Positions 9,393-18,527 of a stretch of 64,000 bases of DNA are shown in pieces. The number at the start of each line of letters is the position of its first letter. Positions within the stretch are counted from its first letter, which is position 1. This DNA is from Thalassospira profundimaris (lineage in GTDB: Bacteria > Pseudomonadota > Alphaproteobacteria > Rhodospirillales > Thalassospiraceae), in the NCBI RefSeq assembly GCF_003326675.1, contig NZ_JPWF01000003.1, positions 248,001-312,000 on the forward strand, given 5' to 3'. The notes beneath the pieces are model-generated. The model had not been told where the DNA came from and made no database searches. It was given only the letters and a program-made list of their open reading frames with translations. A program made the translations under genes and the position numbers.

Positions 9393-9467
9393 TGGTGCTG
9401 CTGGGGAGATTTGAACTCCCGGCCTCTCCCTTACCAAGGGAGTGCTCTACCCCTGAGCTACAGCAGC
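9393..9467 (-). tRNA. tRNA-Thr (anticodon GGT), copy 1
   Basis: The promoter-proximal copy of the array on the minus strand. Identical to the other two; the sequence upstream of it (above 9467) differs from the spacer, so the array begins here. Confidence 0.95.
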
Positions 9468-9668
9468 GTATGCCCCATGCGGTGCGGGCGGGTTATAGGC
9501 CACGTATCAGCAATTGGTCAAGCCCGAAATATGCGAAGTTTTCGGAATGATTGCCCAACAGTGCTTTTCGCCCTGTTTTCGTCAAGATCGGCTGTAATTT
9601 TTCGCCTGCTGTTTTATAACAGCGCCAAGGAATGAACCCGTATCTGAACGAGAAACCCAAATCAGACC

Positions 9669-9830
9669 ATGACTGCAAAGAAATCCGATATTCGTCCGGC
9701 GGTGAATGAAGAGCGCCTGAAACGTGAAGCAGAGGCGCTTCGTGCCAATCTGGCCAAGCGCAAGCAACAACAGAGATCGCGCAAGGAGCCGCAAAACGAC
9801 TCTGTTGTCACAACCGAATCAGACGATTGA
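9669..9830 (+). CDS. Small basic hypothetical protein upstream of dcd-murA
   Basis: A 53-residue open frame beginning MTAKKSDIRPAVNEERLKRE and ending in an acidic tail (TTESDD). It is rich in Lys, Arg, Glu and Ala, predicted helical, with the segment RANLAKRKQQQ. Small proteins with a similar RANLxxRK core are, as I recall, found near murA in other Rhodospirillales, which supports it as a real gene. No domain or function is recognised. The gene precedes dcd on the same strand by 168 bases. Confidence 0.55.
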   Translation: MTAKKSDIRPAVNEERLKREAEALRANLAKRKQQQRSRKEPQNDSVVTTESDD

Positions 9831-9998
9831 GACATAACCTGGCAAAACGGAGCACGCTTTGCTGATGATGGCTGATCGCCAAAACGCGGATGAAAGCGCA
9901 GAAGTGCGTATCGTTTGGTTGATCTTGGCGGGCTGGCACAGGTAAAACCGAAGGTGCTGAAAGGCACAGGGACTTTTTCGCAACAAAGGGGTGGCAAA

Positions 9999-10553
9999 AT
10001 GTCGGTAAGACCGGATCACTGGATACGCCAGATGGCGCAGGAAAAGGGTATGATCGAGCCGTTCGTTGACGGCTTCAAGCGCGATGGCGTGATCTCCTAT
10101 GGTGTCAGTTCCTATGGCTACGACGCCCGTGTTGCGGACGAATTCAAGATTTTCACCAATGTCGACTCGGCCATTGTCGATCCCAAAGAATTTTCCGACG
10201 ACGGGTTCGTTAATCGCAAGACCGATGTCTGTGTTATTCCGCCCAACAGTTTCGCATTGGCGCGCACCGTGGAGTATTTCCGCATCCCGCGCGATACGCT
10301 TGTGATCTGCCTTGGTAAATCGACCTATGCCCGTTGCGGCATCATCGTCAATGTCACCCCGCTTGAACCGGAATGGGAAGGGCATGTGACACTGGAATTT
10401 TCAAACACCACGCCGCTTCCGGCACGCATTTATGCCAATGAGGGCGCCTGTCAGTTCATTTTCCTGAAAGCCGAAAGCGAGTGCGATACCTCCTATGCGG
10501 ATCGCGCAGGGAAATATATGGGCCAAAAAGGTGTCACATTGCCGCGTCTGTGA
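9999..10553 (+). CDS. dcd: dCTP deaminase
   Basis: 184 residues, the usual length for Dcd, starting [14 protein letters not shown]. The ATG at 9999 follows an AAAGGGG ribosome site; an in-frame ATG at 9915 would add 28 atypical residues. Conserved segments include the [12 protein letters not shown] loop, the substrate-site [10 protein letters not shown] with its conserved Ser-Thr-Tyr-Ala-Arg, and the [16 protein letters not shown] block with the catalytic Glu. The enzyme deaminates dCTP to dUTP, feeding dTMP synthesis. It precedes murA by 82 bases. Confidence 0.95.
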   Translation: MSVRPDHWIRQMAQEKGMIEPFVDGFKRDGVISYGVSSYGYDARVADEFKIFTNVDSAIVDPKEFSDDGFVNRKTDVCVIPPNSFALARTVEYFRIPRDTLVICLGKSTYARCGIIVNVTPLEPEWEGHVTLEFSNTTPLPARIYANEGACQFIFLKAESECDTSYADRAGKYMGQKGVTLPRL

Positions 10554-10635
10554 TAAAGGCATGGCAACAGATTTGGCAATGACATGCCAATACGCGCGTT
10601 CGCTGCGCAAGCAAGCGCAGCACAAAGAGGATTGA

Positions 10636-11928
10636 ATGGACAAGATCAAGATTTCCGGTGGTCGCCGGTTGCAGGGCAAAATTGCAATTGGCGGTGCCAA
10701 AAACGCGGCACTTCCCCTGATGGCAGCAGCCCTGCTGACAGATGAAACGCTGACCCTTTCCAATCTGCCGCATCTGGCAGACATTACGTCGATGGCGAAT
10801 CTTCTCGCCCAGCACGGGGTTGCGTTGCATCTGAACGGTCATGCGCCAAACGGCGGGCATACCGGCCGCGTTCTGGAAATGACCGCCAAAGAAATCACGT
10901 CCACCACCGCACCTTATGACCTTGTGCGCAAAATGCGTGCATCGGTTCTGGTGCTTGGGCCGATTGTTGCACGTTGCGGAATTGCCCGTGTATCGCTGCC
11001 TGGAGGCTGTGCGATTGGTAACCGTCCGGTTGACCTGCACCTTAAGGCACTTGAAGCCATGGGGGCTGAAATCCATCTGGCAGAGGGCTATATCGAAGCC
11101 CGCGCGCCAGAAGGTCTTAAGGGCGGTCATGTCCTGTTCCCGCAGGTTTCGGTTGGTGCTACCGAAAATGCCTTGATGGCGGCGTCGCTTGCCGATGGTG
11201 TTGTGACCATTGCTAATGCTGCGCGTGAACCGGAAGTCACCGATCTTGCACGTTGCCTGGTCGCAATGGGGGCCGAGATCGAAGGCATCGGAACCGATAC
11301 CCTGAAAGTTACCGGCAAGCCGCGCCTGCATGGTGCGGAATATTCGGTTGTACCGGATCGCATCGAAACCGGGACCTATGCCATTGCAGCGGCCATCACG
11401 GGTGGCGAGATCGAACTTACCGGCACCCGGATCGAGCTGATCGACAGTCTGGTTGATGCGATGCGCAAGGCCGGTGTCGAGATCGAAGAAACCGAAGACG
11501 GTATGAAGGTGCGCGGCAACCGTGCGACCCTTCGCGGCGTTGATGTCATGACCGAACCTTATCCGGGCTTCCCGACCGACATGCAGGCGCAATTCATGGC
11601 GCTGATGTCGGTTGCCAATGGCGCATCGATGATTACCGAGACCATTTTTGAAAACCGCTTCATGCATGTGCCGGAACTGGGCCGTATGGGGGCGGATGTG
11701 AATGTTCACGGACGTTCGGCAATCGTGCGCGGCAGTGCAAAGCTTTCGGGCGCCGAAGTGATGGCGACCGATTTGCGTGCATCGGTCTCTATGGTGCTTG
11801 CAGGCTTGGCAGCCGAGGGCGAGACGGTTATTAACCGTGTCTATCATCTTGATCGCGGTTATGAGCGGCTTGAAGAAAAACTTGCGGCCTGCGGGGCGCA
11901 AATCGAACGTGTCCGGGTTCCGGCGTAA
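10636..11928 (+). CDS. murA: UDP-N-acetylglucosamine 1-carboxyvinyltransferase
   Basis: 430 residues, full length for MurA, the first committed step of peptidoglycan precursor synthesis, transferring enolpyruvate from PEP to UDP-GlcNAc. The N-terminal [15 protein letters not shown] holds the conserved Lys22-Asn23. The PEP-binding nucleophile is Cys125 in [16 protein letters not shown], so this is a fosfomycin-sensitive-type Cys enzyme by residue. The end matches the family ([14 protein letters not shown]). An AGAGG ribosome site precedes the ATG. It heads a run of same-strand genes leading into hisG and hisD. Confidence 0.97.
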   Translation: MDKIKISGGRRLQGKIAIGGAKNAALPLMAAALLTDETLTLSNLPHLADITSMANLLAQHGVALHLNGHAPNGGHTGRVLEMTAKEITSTTAPYDLVRKMRASVLVLGPIVARCGIARVSLPGGCAIGNRPVDLHLKALEAMGAEIHLAEGYIEARAPEGLKGGHVLFPQVSVGATENALMAASLADGVVTIANAAREPEVTDLARCLVAMGAEIEGIGTDTLKVTGKPRLHGAEYSVVPDRIETGTYAIAAAITGGEIELTGTRIELIDSLVDAMRKAGVEIEETEDGMKVRGNRATLRGVDVMTEPYPGFPTDMQAQFMALMSVANGASMITETIFENRFMHVPELGRMGADVNVHGRSAIVRGSAKLSGAEVMATDLRASVSMVLAGLAAEGETVINRVYHLDRGYERLEEKLAACGAQIERVRVPA

Positions 11929-11988
11929 TTGCCGGTCCGTATCGCATCGCGATCCGGGCAACAGACAAACGCGTAAGGCGACTGATTA

Positions 11989-12648
11989 ATGAGTGACGAA
12001 AAGCTGGTGCTGGCCCTGCCAAAGGGGCGCATTCTTGAAGAGGTGATGCCACTGGTCCGATCTGCCGGGATCGAACCGGAAGCGGCATTTGATGATCCGA
12101 AATCCCGTGCCCTTCGGTTCTCCACCAATCATCCGCATATCGATATCATTCGTGTGCGCAGCTTTGATGTTGCAACATTCGTTGCCTTTGGTGCGGCCCA
12201 TATCGGCGTATGCGGCAATGATGTCCTGATGGAATTTGATTACCCGGATATCTATGCGCCGCTGGATCTGAATATCGGGCATTGCCGGATTGCCGTTGCC
12301 GAACCCGAAGAAATGATCGAAGGCGATGATCCGTCGCGCTGGTCGCATGTTCGTGTTGCGACCAAATATCCGCACATCACCCGGACCCATTTCGCAAAGC
12401 GTGGCGTACAGGCCGAATGCATCAAGCTTAACGGGGCGATGGAACTGGCACCGACCCTTGGTCTGTGCCGTCGTATTGTCGATCTTGTCTCGACCGGCAG
12501 CACCCTTAAGGCCAATGGCCTGCGCGAGATCGAACATATCGCAGACGTGACATCACGTCTGGTCGTGAACCGTGCCGCCCTGAAAACCCGCCCGACTGAT
12601 ATTCAGCCCTGGATCGACCGTTTCTCCGAGGTAGTCAATGCCGCTTAA
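11989..12648 (+). CDS. hisG: ATP phosphoribosyltransferase, short catalytic form
   Basis: 219 residues: the short HisG form that lacks the C-terminal regulatory domain and normally works with a HisZ subunit, not seen in this window. It begins [13 protein letters not shown] and carries the nucleotide/PRPP-binding [15 protein letters not shown] near residues 163-177. It catalyses the first step of histidine synthesis, joining ATP and PRPP. The 3' end overlaps hisD by 11 bases, indicating translational coupling. Confidence 0.95.
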   Translation: MSDEKLVLALPKGRILEEVMPLVRSAGIEPEAAFDDPKSRALRFSTNHPHIDIIRVRSFDVATFVAFGAAHIGVCGNDVLMEFDYPDIYAPLDLNIGHCRIAVAEPEEMIEGDDPSRWSHVRVATKYPHITRTHFAKRGVQAECIKLNGAMELAPTLGLCRRIVDLVSTGSTLKANGLREIEHIADVTSRLVVNRAALKTRPTDIQPWIDRFSEVVNAA

Positions 12649-13933
12649 GCTTTCCATTACCGATACCGGCTTTGAAGAAGATTTTGTCAAGCTGCTGGGC
12701 ATGAAACGCGAATCGGATGCCGATGTTGATGCCGCCGTGGCCGATATCATTGCAGATGTGCGTGCACGCGGTGACGAGGCGGTGTGTGAATACACCAACC
12801 GTTTTGATCGTCTGAATATCGATGCCAAGGGCATGGTTGTTACAGCAGCCGAAGTTGATGCGGCTATTGCCGATATTGATGCGGATTTGTTGAAATCGCT
12901 GGAGCTGGCGGCTGCGCGTATTCGCTCTTATCACGAAAAGCAGATGCCGGCTGACGAACGCTATACCGATGAAACCGGTGTTGAGCTTGGCTGGCGGTGG
13001 CGTGCGGTTTCGGCAGCGGGCCTTTATGTACCTGGTGGTCTTGCATCCTATCCGTCATCGGTTCTGATGAATGCAATTCCGGCCAAGGTTGCCGGTGTTG
13101 GCCGCCTTGTTATGGTGGTGCCGACCCCGGACAATAAAATGAACCCGCTGGTTCTGGCCGCGGCGCGTATCGCCGGTGTCGACGAGATTTACCGTATCGG
13201 CGGTGCGCAGGCCGTTGCAGCCCTTGCCTATGGCACGGACACCATTAAGCCGGTCGACAAGATTGTTGGTCCGGGCAACGCCTTTGTTGCTGCTGCCAAG
13301 CGCCGCGTGTTCGGTCAGGTTGGTATCGACATGATTGCGGGCCCGTCCGAAATCCTTGTTGTTGCCGATGGAACCAATGATCCAAGCTGGGTTGCGGCCG
13401 ATCTTCTGTCACAGGCCGAACATGATCCGGTTGCGCAATCGATTCTGATGACCGATGACGCAGAATTTGCAGATCAGGTACAACAGGCAATCGACAAGCA
13501 TCTTGAAACGCTGCCGCGTGCTGAAATCGCGGGTGCAAGCTGGCGCGACTTTGGTGCAATTGTCTTGGTGGAAAATCTGTCGCAGGCTCCGGCCCTTGTG
13601 GATCGGATCGCCCCGGAACATCTTGAACTGGCGGTGGATGACCCGGATGCATTGGCAGATGAAATTCATCACGCTGGTGCGATCTTCCTGGGTCGTTACA
13701 CGCCAGAAGCCATTGGTGACTATGTCGCCGGGCCGAACCACGTTCTGCCAACTGCCCGTTCGGCGCGGTTTTCTTCCGGTCTCGGGGTTCTGGACTTCGT
13801 CAAGCGTTCCTCGCTGATCAAGTGCACACCGGAAAGCCTTGCCAAAATCGGGCCCGCGGCAATTGCGCTGGCAGAAAGCGAAGGTCTGCAAGCGCATGGA
13901 CTTTCTGTAGCGATCCGGTCAAACCAGATGTAA
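12638..13933 (+). CDS. hisD: Histidinol dehydrogenase
   Basis: 431 residues, standard length. It performs the last two oxidations of histidine synthesis, histidinol to histidine, using NAD and zinc. Visible landmarks are the NAD-binding [12 protein letters not shown] (about 211-222), the IAGPSEI segment, the zinc-ligand region SQAEHD (Gln259, His262), and the catalytic Glu327-His328 pair in DRIAPEHLE. Starts inside the end of hisG. Confidence 0.97.
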   Translation: MPLKLSITDTGFEEDFVKLLGMKRESDADVDAAVADIIADVRARGDEAVCEYTNRFDRLNIDAKGMVVTAAEVDAAIADIDADLLKSLELAAARIRSYHEKQMPADERYTDETGVELGWRWRAVSAAGLYVPGGLASYPSSVLMNAIPAKVAGVGRLVMVVPTPDNKMNPLVLAAARIAGVDEIYRIGGAQAVAALAYGTDTIKPVDKIVGPGNAFVAAAKRRVFGQVGIDMIAGPSEILVVADGTNDPSWVAADLLSQAEHDPVAQSILMTDDAEFADQVQQAIDKHLETLPRAEIAGASWRDFGAIVLVENLSQAPALVDRIAPEHLELAVDDPDALADEIHHAGAIFLGRYTPEAIGDYVAGPNHVLPTARSARFSSGLGVLDFVKRSSLIKCTPESLAKIGPAAIALAESEGLQAHGLSVAIRSNQM

Positions 13934-13976
13934 GCTGTTGCAGTGCAGCGCCAAGGGGACCGCAGGGAGTAGGGCT

Positions 13977-14453
13977 ATGGCTTCAAATCAGTGTATCGCC
14001 GGTATTTATCTTGATGAAAAATACAAGGTGCGTCGCCGTCCCGAGGTCGAACACGAGCAGGCCGTCGCCATTTACGATCTTCTGGAAGAAAATCACTTCG
14101 AACCCGCCGGCGGGTTCGAAGGCCCTTATTCCGTTCATATGCGGATTGAAGAAAACCGCATCTATATGGATGTGCGCGGCGATGATGATAGTGAAAACCT
14201 GACCACTATTCCTGTGCCTTTGTCACCGTTCCGCCGGATCGTCAAAGACTACTTCATGATTTGCGAAAGCTATTATGACGCGATCAAGAAGGCCAGCGCC
14301 GCCCAGATCGAAACCATCGATATGGCGCGTCGCGGTTTGCACAATGAAGGGTCGGAACAACTGCGCGAGCTTCTGACCGATAAGGTGACGATTGATGAAA
14401 ATACTGCGCGTCGCCTTTTCACGCTGATTTGTGTTCTTCACATCCGGGGTTAA
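13977..14453 (+). CDS. UPF0262 family protein
   Basis: 158 residues from the ATG at 13977, which follows AGGGAGTAGGG; an earlier in-frame ATG at 13938 adds residues unlike the family. The protein begins with a short conserved strand (IAGIYLDEKY) and contains FxxPFRRIVKDYFMICESYYDAI in its middle, characteristic of UPF0262. These proteins are confined to alphaproteobacteria as far as I know and have no assigned function. The gene is almost always found between hisD and a low-molecular-weight phosphatase gene, as here; the latter starts 6 bases downstream. Confidence 0.85.
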   Translation: MASNQCIAGIYLDEKYKVRRRPEVEHEQAVAIYDLLEENHFEPAGGFEGPYSVHMRIEENRIYMDVRGDDDSENLTTIPVPLSPFRRIVKDYFMICESYYDAIKKASAAQIETIDMARRGLHNEGSEQLRELLTDKVTIDENTARRLFTLICVLHIRG

Positions 14454-14459
14454 GGCAAC

Positions 14460-14906
14460 GTGGCAGAAGAACTTCCCGGCTCGGTTCTTTTTGCCTGCAG
14501 TTACAATGCCGTTCGTTCAGTGATGGCGGCAGCCCTTTTGCGTCATTATCATGGAACCCGCACCTATGTTGAAAGTTGCGGTGTACGTGCAGGCGATGTT
14601 GACGGTTTTGCCATCGCGGTGATGGATGAAATCGGCCTGGATATCTCGAACTATAAATCCAAGACATTTGATCAGCTTGAAGACGGGTTCTTTGACCTGA
14701 TCATTACCATGTCACCGGAAGCCCAGCACCGTGCGGTGGATATGACCCGCACGATGGCTTGTGATGTTGAATTCTGGAATACTTTTGATGCGACCATGAT
14801 CGAAGGATCGCGCGAAGCCAGACTGGAAGCATATCGTCAGGTTCGCGATCAGATCAAAAAACGTATCCTTGATCGTTTTCCGGTTGGACCAGCGCCCAAG
14901 GTTTAA
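14460..14906 (+). CDS. Low-molecular-weight tyrosine phosphatase / ArsC-fold protein
   Basis: 148 residues from a GTG at 14460. The phosphate loop C-x5-R is present as CSYNAVRS (Cys13, Arg19) near the N-terminus, as in LMW phosphatases and the related arsenate reductases. It lacks the usual Gly-Asn-x-Cys core, so it is a divergent subfamily. An acidic residue in TFDATMIEG is a possible general acid. In alphaproteobacteria this gene travels with UPF0262 and infA, not with ars genes, so phosphoprotein dephosphorylation is more likely than arsenic resistance, but the substrate is unknown. Confidence 0.75.
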   Translation: MAEELPGSVLFACSYNAVRSVMAAALLRHYHGTRTYVESCGVRAGDVDGFAIAVMDEIGLDISNYKSKTFDQLEDGFFDLIITMSPEAQHRAVDMTRTMACDVEFWNTFDATMIEGSREARLEAYRQVRDQIKKRILDRFPVGPAPKV

Positions 14907-14912
14907 GGGGCG

Positions 14913-15407
14913 TTATTCGCCTGTGCCAAGATCGGTGAAAGCCGATCCGTCCAGAATGAAAATCTGTTCGTCATCTGCACGGCGCATCCCGATTTTTTCA
15001 TAAAATCTTTGCCCGCCAATGTTTTCGGCATCAACCGACAACCGGATATAGGTTTTACCTGTTTCGCGCGCACGTTTGGCAACGGCCACAACAAGCTTGC
15101 GGGCAAAGCCGCCCCCGCGATGAGACGGTGCGACATATAAATCCTGAATATAAAGACCGGCTTGTCCCCGGAATGTCGAATAGCTTGGGAAATAAAGGCA
15201 TACCGCGACCGGCTTTTCATTTTCGGTGGCAATCAGGGCTTCGAACGCCGGTTTGTCGCCAAATCCGTCGCGCGCCAGGTCATCAGGATTGCTTTTGAAT
15301 TTATCTTCGCATCCGGTTGCCCTGGCAATTTCAAGCAGCATTGCATGAATGGCAGGGGCATCGGATTTATTGGCAAGCCGGATAACGGGATTATTGGTTG
15401 GTGACAT
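14913..15407 (-). CDS. GNAT-family N-acetyltransferase
   Basis: 164 residues of GNAT fold. The acetyl-CoA-binding motif A is DLYVAPSHRGGGFARKLV (about residues 89-106), and the motif B region contains AENIGGQRFYEKIGM, typical of small-molecule or amino-acid acetyltransferases. It is inserted on the opposite strand inside the otherwise co-directional hisD-infA block, and its 3' end lies 6 bases from the phosphatase stop. Substrate is not inferable. Confidence 0.85.
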   Translation of the reverse strand: MSPTNNPVIRLANKSDAPAIHAMLLEIARATGCEDKFKSNPDDLARDGFGDKPAFEALIATENEKPVAVCLYFPSYSTFRGQAGLYIQDLYVAPSHRGGGFARKLVVAVAKRARETGKTYIRLSVDAENIGGQRFYEKIGMRRADDEQIFILDGSAFTDLGTGE

Positions 15408-15671
15408 CTGGCGGCATTTCCTTGGGCAAGCTGTTCGAATGCCGAAACAATACGGGCCTTTGGGCCATGGGCAAAGGGGCTATGATGTCTGATTGTGTTG
15501 GGCCTCCTGATCATCCGGGCGGTTTGGGAGCACACATATATGGTGCCATGCCTTTGATGCAGTGCAGGGACGCCGAGCCCCGTGTGTGAAAGGACTTGAC
15601 CTTTTGCCCGGTTCAGAGCAGTTTGCGCCCCACCGGTATTTTGATATTGCAATACGAAAGCTAGGAGTCAC

Positions 15672-15890
15672 ATGGCTAAAGAAGACGTTATCGAGTTTCA
15701 GGGCACCGTCGTTGAACTTCTGCCCAATGCGATGTTTCGCGTGAAGCTGGACAATGACCACGAAATCCTTGCCCATACCTCGGGTAAAATGCGCAAGAAC
15801 CGTATCCGCGTTCTCGCCGGTGACCGTGTCAGCGTCGAAATGACCCCTTATGACCTGACCAAAGGTCGTATTACCTTCCGTTTCAAGTAA
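15672..15890 (+). CDS. infA: Translation initiation factor IF-1
   Basis: 72 residues, the exact family length, a single S1/OB-fold domain beginning [19 protein letters not shown] and ending GRITFRFK. It binds the ribosomal A site during initiation. The ATG follows the ribosome site TAGGAG at 15663-15668. The preceding 264 bases between the GNAT gene and infA hold no supported gene and are presumably its promoter and leader. Two imperfect hairpins lie just after the stop (15892-15907 and 15925-15949), without a clear T run. Confidence 0.97.
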   Translation: MAKEDVIEFQGTVVELLPNAMFRVKLDNDHEILAHTSGKMRKNRIRVLAGDRVSVEMTPYDLTKGRITFRFK

Positions 15891-15997
15891 TCTGGAACCA
15901 GTTCCAGCGCAAATTGACCTTGTCTGGCGCGCAGTTTAACTTTGCGCCATAAGTGAATTTCGCTTTGGTTTAAGATCCGATATCCGGGAGCCGCGTC

Positions 15998-16579
15998 TTG
16001 TCGAAACTGATACTGGCATCTGCATCGCCGCGCCGTCTTGAGCTGCTTGCGCAGATCGGAATTGTGCCAGATCAGGTGGTCCCGGCTGATATCGATGAAA
16101 CGCCAAAGGCCGATGAAAGTCCGCGTCGACTTGCCTTGCGCCTTGCCGAAGAAAAAGCCCGTGCCGTTGCAAAAGACAATGGCGGGGCTTTTGTACTTGC
16201 GGCCGATACGGTTGTTGCCTGTGGGCAGCGCGCATTGGGCAAGGCTGAAGATCATGCTGAGGCGCGCAAATTCCTGACCTTACTGTCTGGTCGCCGCCAT
16301 CGTGTTTATGGCGGAATGTGCCTGATCGCGCCGGATGGAGCAGAACGGTCCCGTGTGATTGAAACACAGGTCAAATTCCGAACGCTTGGTCGTGAAGACG
16401 TTGATCGCTATCTGTCACACGATGAATGGATGGGCAAGGCGGGCGCCTATGCCATCCAGGGCCATGCGGCGACCTTCGTAAAGGCGATTTCCGGCTCCTA
16501 TTCCAACGTTGTTGGACTGTCGCTTTGCGAGGTGGACGGTTTGCTTCGCGGCCTTGGCTATCAATCAAAAGAGGTCTGA
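15998..16579 (+). CDS. maf: Maf-family nucleotide pyrophosphatase
   Basis: 193 residues starting with a TTG (15998) preceded by CGGGAG. Family signature SASPRRLELL lies at residues 8-17, the catalytic-site AADTVV at about 68-73, and KAGAYAIQG at about 146-154. Maf proteins hydrolyse non-canonical or methylated nucleoside triphosphates to the monophosphates. Two bases separate its stop from the RNase E/G start, so the genes are translationally linked. Confidence 0.93.
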   Translation: MSKLILASASPRRLELLAQIGIVPDQVVPADIDETPKADESPRRLALRLAEEKARAVAKDNGGAFVLAADTVVACGQRALGKAEDHAEARKFLTLLSGRRHRVYGGMCLIAPDGAERSRVIETQVKFRTLGREDVDRYLSHDEWMGKAGAYAIQGHAATFVKAISGSYSNVVGLSLCEVDGLLRGLGYQSKEV

Positions 16580-16581
16580 TC

Positions 16582-17982
16582 ATGTCGGTTGGCGGAAATC
16601 ATAATGACCGCCTGCTGATTGATGCTGTCGCACTTGAACGCAGGGTTGCACTGGTTCAGGGGGACCGCCTTTGCCGTTTGTGGATAGATCGTGGCGGTCC
16701 GGCACGCTTTGACATTCATCTCGGACGTATTTCCAAAATCCTGCCCGAAATGGCGGCTGCCATGGTTGCCCTTGATGGATTGGGTGACGGATTGTTGCCG
16801 TTTGATCGTTATGACGGTCCCTTGCATGAAGGGCAGTGGGTTCTGGTTCAGATTTCGCGCCTTGGCTTTGAAGACAAGGGCGTGAAGCTTACAGGGCGGA
16901 TCGCGATTGAAGGTGTGGGCATGATCCTGCGCCCCGGCGGCAAACTGATCGAACTTCCCCGTAAACTCAAAGACCCGCAACAACGCGCAGATTTACTTGC
17001 CGTGGTCAAAGCCGTTCAGGCCGATGATGATGGCATTATGTTGCGGTCCACGGCAATGGAATGGGACCGGGATGCGGTTGTTGGCGAATATCGTTTACTG
17101 AAATCGCAATGGCAAAAGGCGGTCGCTGCCTTGGCCCGGCCGCAAAGACCGACACTGGTTTTCAAGGCCCAGCCCGAACTGGATCAGTTGATTGAACGTC
17201 ATCTGATGTCTGGGCGGGAATGCATTGTCGATGGTGTCGACGAATTCGTGCGACTTCGCGGGATTTTGAAGGCGCGGGGCCAGTCGGATGGGCATTTGGT
17301 GCGTCATGCCGCGACACGACTACTTTTTGAAGATCAGGATGTCGAAGCGGCACTTGCTAATGCATTGGCGTCGCGTGTTGATCTTGCCGGTGGTGCCTGG
17401 ATCGCGATGGATCAGGCAACCGCACTTTGTGCAATTGATGTTAATGCCGGTGGCGCGGATGCCGGGCGTGACAGCGAATCCCGTGCGATTGATGTTAATC
17501 TGCTGGCAGCGGATGAAATCGTGCATCAAATCCGGCTGCGTAATATCGGCGGATTGATCATTATTGATCCCCTTAGGATGAAATCACGGGCCGGGCGCGA
17601 CAAGTTTGATGCGGCAATCAAGGCTGCCTTTGGGGCAGAGCTTGATGGCGCGGTTCAGATCGGTGGCTTTACCCGGCTTGGACTTTATGAATTCAGTCGT
17701 CAGCGGGCTGGCGAATCGCTTGAAGCACGGATTCTGTCCAAACCTGCTGAAACACCGCTTTCCGGAGTTTCGGCGCTAAATGCTGTGCTGCGCAAGCTGG
17801 TCTCCGATGCACGAAACGGTGCTGGCGGGATGCTGAAACTTTATGTTTCGCCCGATATTTCGCGCCGCCTTGCCAATCAGGCCGATGCCATCCAGATACT
17901 GACCAAGGCATTTGGTGCCGTACCTGAAATCATCACCGATTCTTCCTGTCAGAACGATCAATACCGGTTGGAAAAGAACTAG
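16582..17982 (+). CDS. Compact ribonuclease E/G-family protein without zinc link
   Basis: The ATG at 16582 follows AGAGG and lies two bases after maf; longer in-frame starts overlap maf and are rejected. Of 466 residues, the N-terminal third resembles the RNase H-like/S1 part. The catalytic DNase I-like part has the two expected aspartates: Asp286 in CAIDVNAG and Asp329 in IIIDPLRM, 43 residues apart as in E. coli RNase E (303 and 346). The CPxC zinc-link motif used by RNase E for dimer assembly is missing. It is therefore a short form of the family, probably an RNA endonuclease, with oligomeric state uncertain. YacG follows directly. Confidence 0.82.
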   Translation: MSVGGNHNDRLLIDAVALERRVALVQGDRLCRLWIDRGGPARFDIHLGRISKILPEMAAAMVALDGLGDGLLPFDRYDGPLHEGQWVLVQISRLGFEDKGVKLTGRIAIEGVGMILRPGGKLIELPRKLKDPQQRADLLAVVKAVQADDDGIMLRSTAMEWDRDAVVGEYRLLKSQWQKAVAALARPQRPTLVFKAQPELDQLIERHLMSGRECIVDGVDEFVRLRGILKARGQSDGHLVRHAATRLLFEDQDVEAALANALASRVDLAGGAWIAMDQATALCAIDVNAGGADAGRDSESRAIDVNLLAADEIVHQIRLRNIGGLIIIDPLRMKSRAGRDKFDAAIKAAFGAELDGAVQIGGFTRLGLYEFSRQRAGESLEARILSKPAETPLSGVSALNAVLRKLVSDARNGAGGMLKLYVSPDISRRLANQADAIQILTKAFGAVPEIITDSSCQNDQYRLEKN

Positions 17983-17983
17983 A

Positions 17984-18184
17984 ATGACCCAAGAAAATTC
18001 AACGAAAACAGTTAGCTCCGACTGCGTGGTTTGCGGAAGCCCCGCGACCGAGAAATACAAGCCATTCTGTTCGAAACGCTGCGCGGATCGCGACCTTGGG
18101 AAGTGGTTGAATGAAAGCTATTCAATCCCCGCGACAGAGCCGCCAGAGTATCTCGAAGACCTTGAAGATGAAGACGAATTTTAA
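17984..18184 (+). CDS. yacG: YacG zinc-binding DNA gyrase inhibitor
   Basis: 66 residues, starting one base after the preceding stop. The four zinc-ligand cysteines are Cys14, Cys17, Cys29 and Cys33 (CVVC and CSKRC), followed by the typical DLGKWLNESYSIP. The tail is strongly acidic. The E. coli homologue binds GyrB and inhibits gyrase. Last gene of the infA-side run before tRNA-Phe. Confidence 0.93.
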   Translation: MTQENSTKTVSSDCVVCGSPATEKYKPFCSKRCADRDLGKWLNESYSIPATEPPEYLEDLEDEDEF

Positions 18185-18288
18185 TCGTAAAAAAATGCGA
18201 TTTGAGGCTAGACAAGCCCCAAAGGAGTTTGTATAACCCCGCTCGTTCCGCAGGGAACACTCCGGAGACGGAGACGAAAGTCGGATTT

Positions 18289-18364
18289 GCCCAGGTAGCT
18301 CAGTTGGTAGAGCAGTGGACTGAAAATCCGCGTGTCGGTGGTTCGAGTCCGCCCCTGGGCACCA
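18289..18364 (+). tRNA. tRNA-Phe (anticodon GAA)
   Basis: 76 bases including the encoded CCA. Acceptor stem GCCCAGG pairs with CCTGGGC, the anticodon loop reads ACTGAAAAT with GAA at positions 34-36, and the T loop is TTCGAGT. Confidence 0.96.
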
Positions 18365-18384
18365 TCTTTCGGTAGCCAAAAAAG

Positions 18385-18410
18385 ACCCAGCCTGATGGCT
18401 GGGTTTTTTT
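18385..18410 (+). terminator. Intrinsic terminator after tRNA-Phe
   Basis: Eight-base-pair stem (18385-18392 with 18397-18404), TGAT loop, and a run of seven T. Confidence 0.85.
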
Positions 18411-18527
18411 GTGCCTGAATATCAATTAAATAGAATATGTTTGGGCTCCTGCAATCACTGTTTGCGTAATGCATTTCCTCTCTCCATACTTTTGTGATCT
18501 GAAGACTGTGGATCGGAGAGTAGGGCC

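Larger units (their letters stand above)
9185..9467. repeat. 104-bp tandem repeat carrying three tRNA-Thr genes
   Basis: Starts at 9185, 9289 and 9393 are exactly 104 bases apart: 75 bases of tRNA plus a 29-base spacer. The spacers 9260-9288 and 9364-9392 are identical. Perfect identity of the non-coding spacer points to recent duplication or gene conversion. Confidence 0.95.

Noticed and set aside
9185..9467. Regularly spaced direct repeats resembling a CRISPR array
   Set aside because: The repeat is a tRNA gene, the spacers are identical to each other and no cas genes are present.
9157..9635. Overlapping short frames with repeated peptide segments
   Set aside because: They are translations across the tandem tRNA-Thr genes.
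10534..11961. 475-residue open frame on the minus strand
   Set aside because: Antisense shadow of murA, which is unambiguous.
14460..14906. Arsenate reductase for arsenic resistance
   Set aside because: No ars genes nearby; context is the conserved UPF0262-infA block and the active-site loop is atypical.
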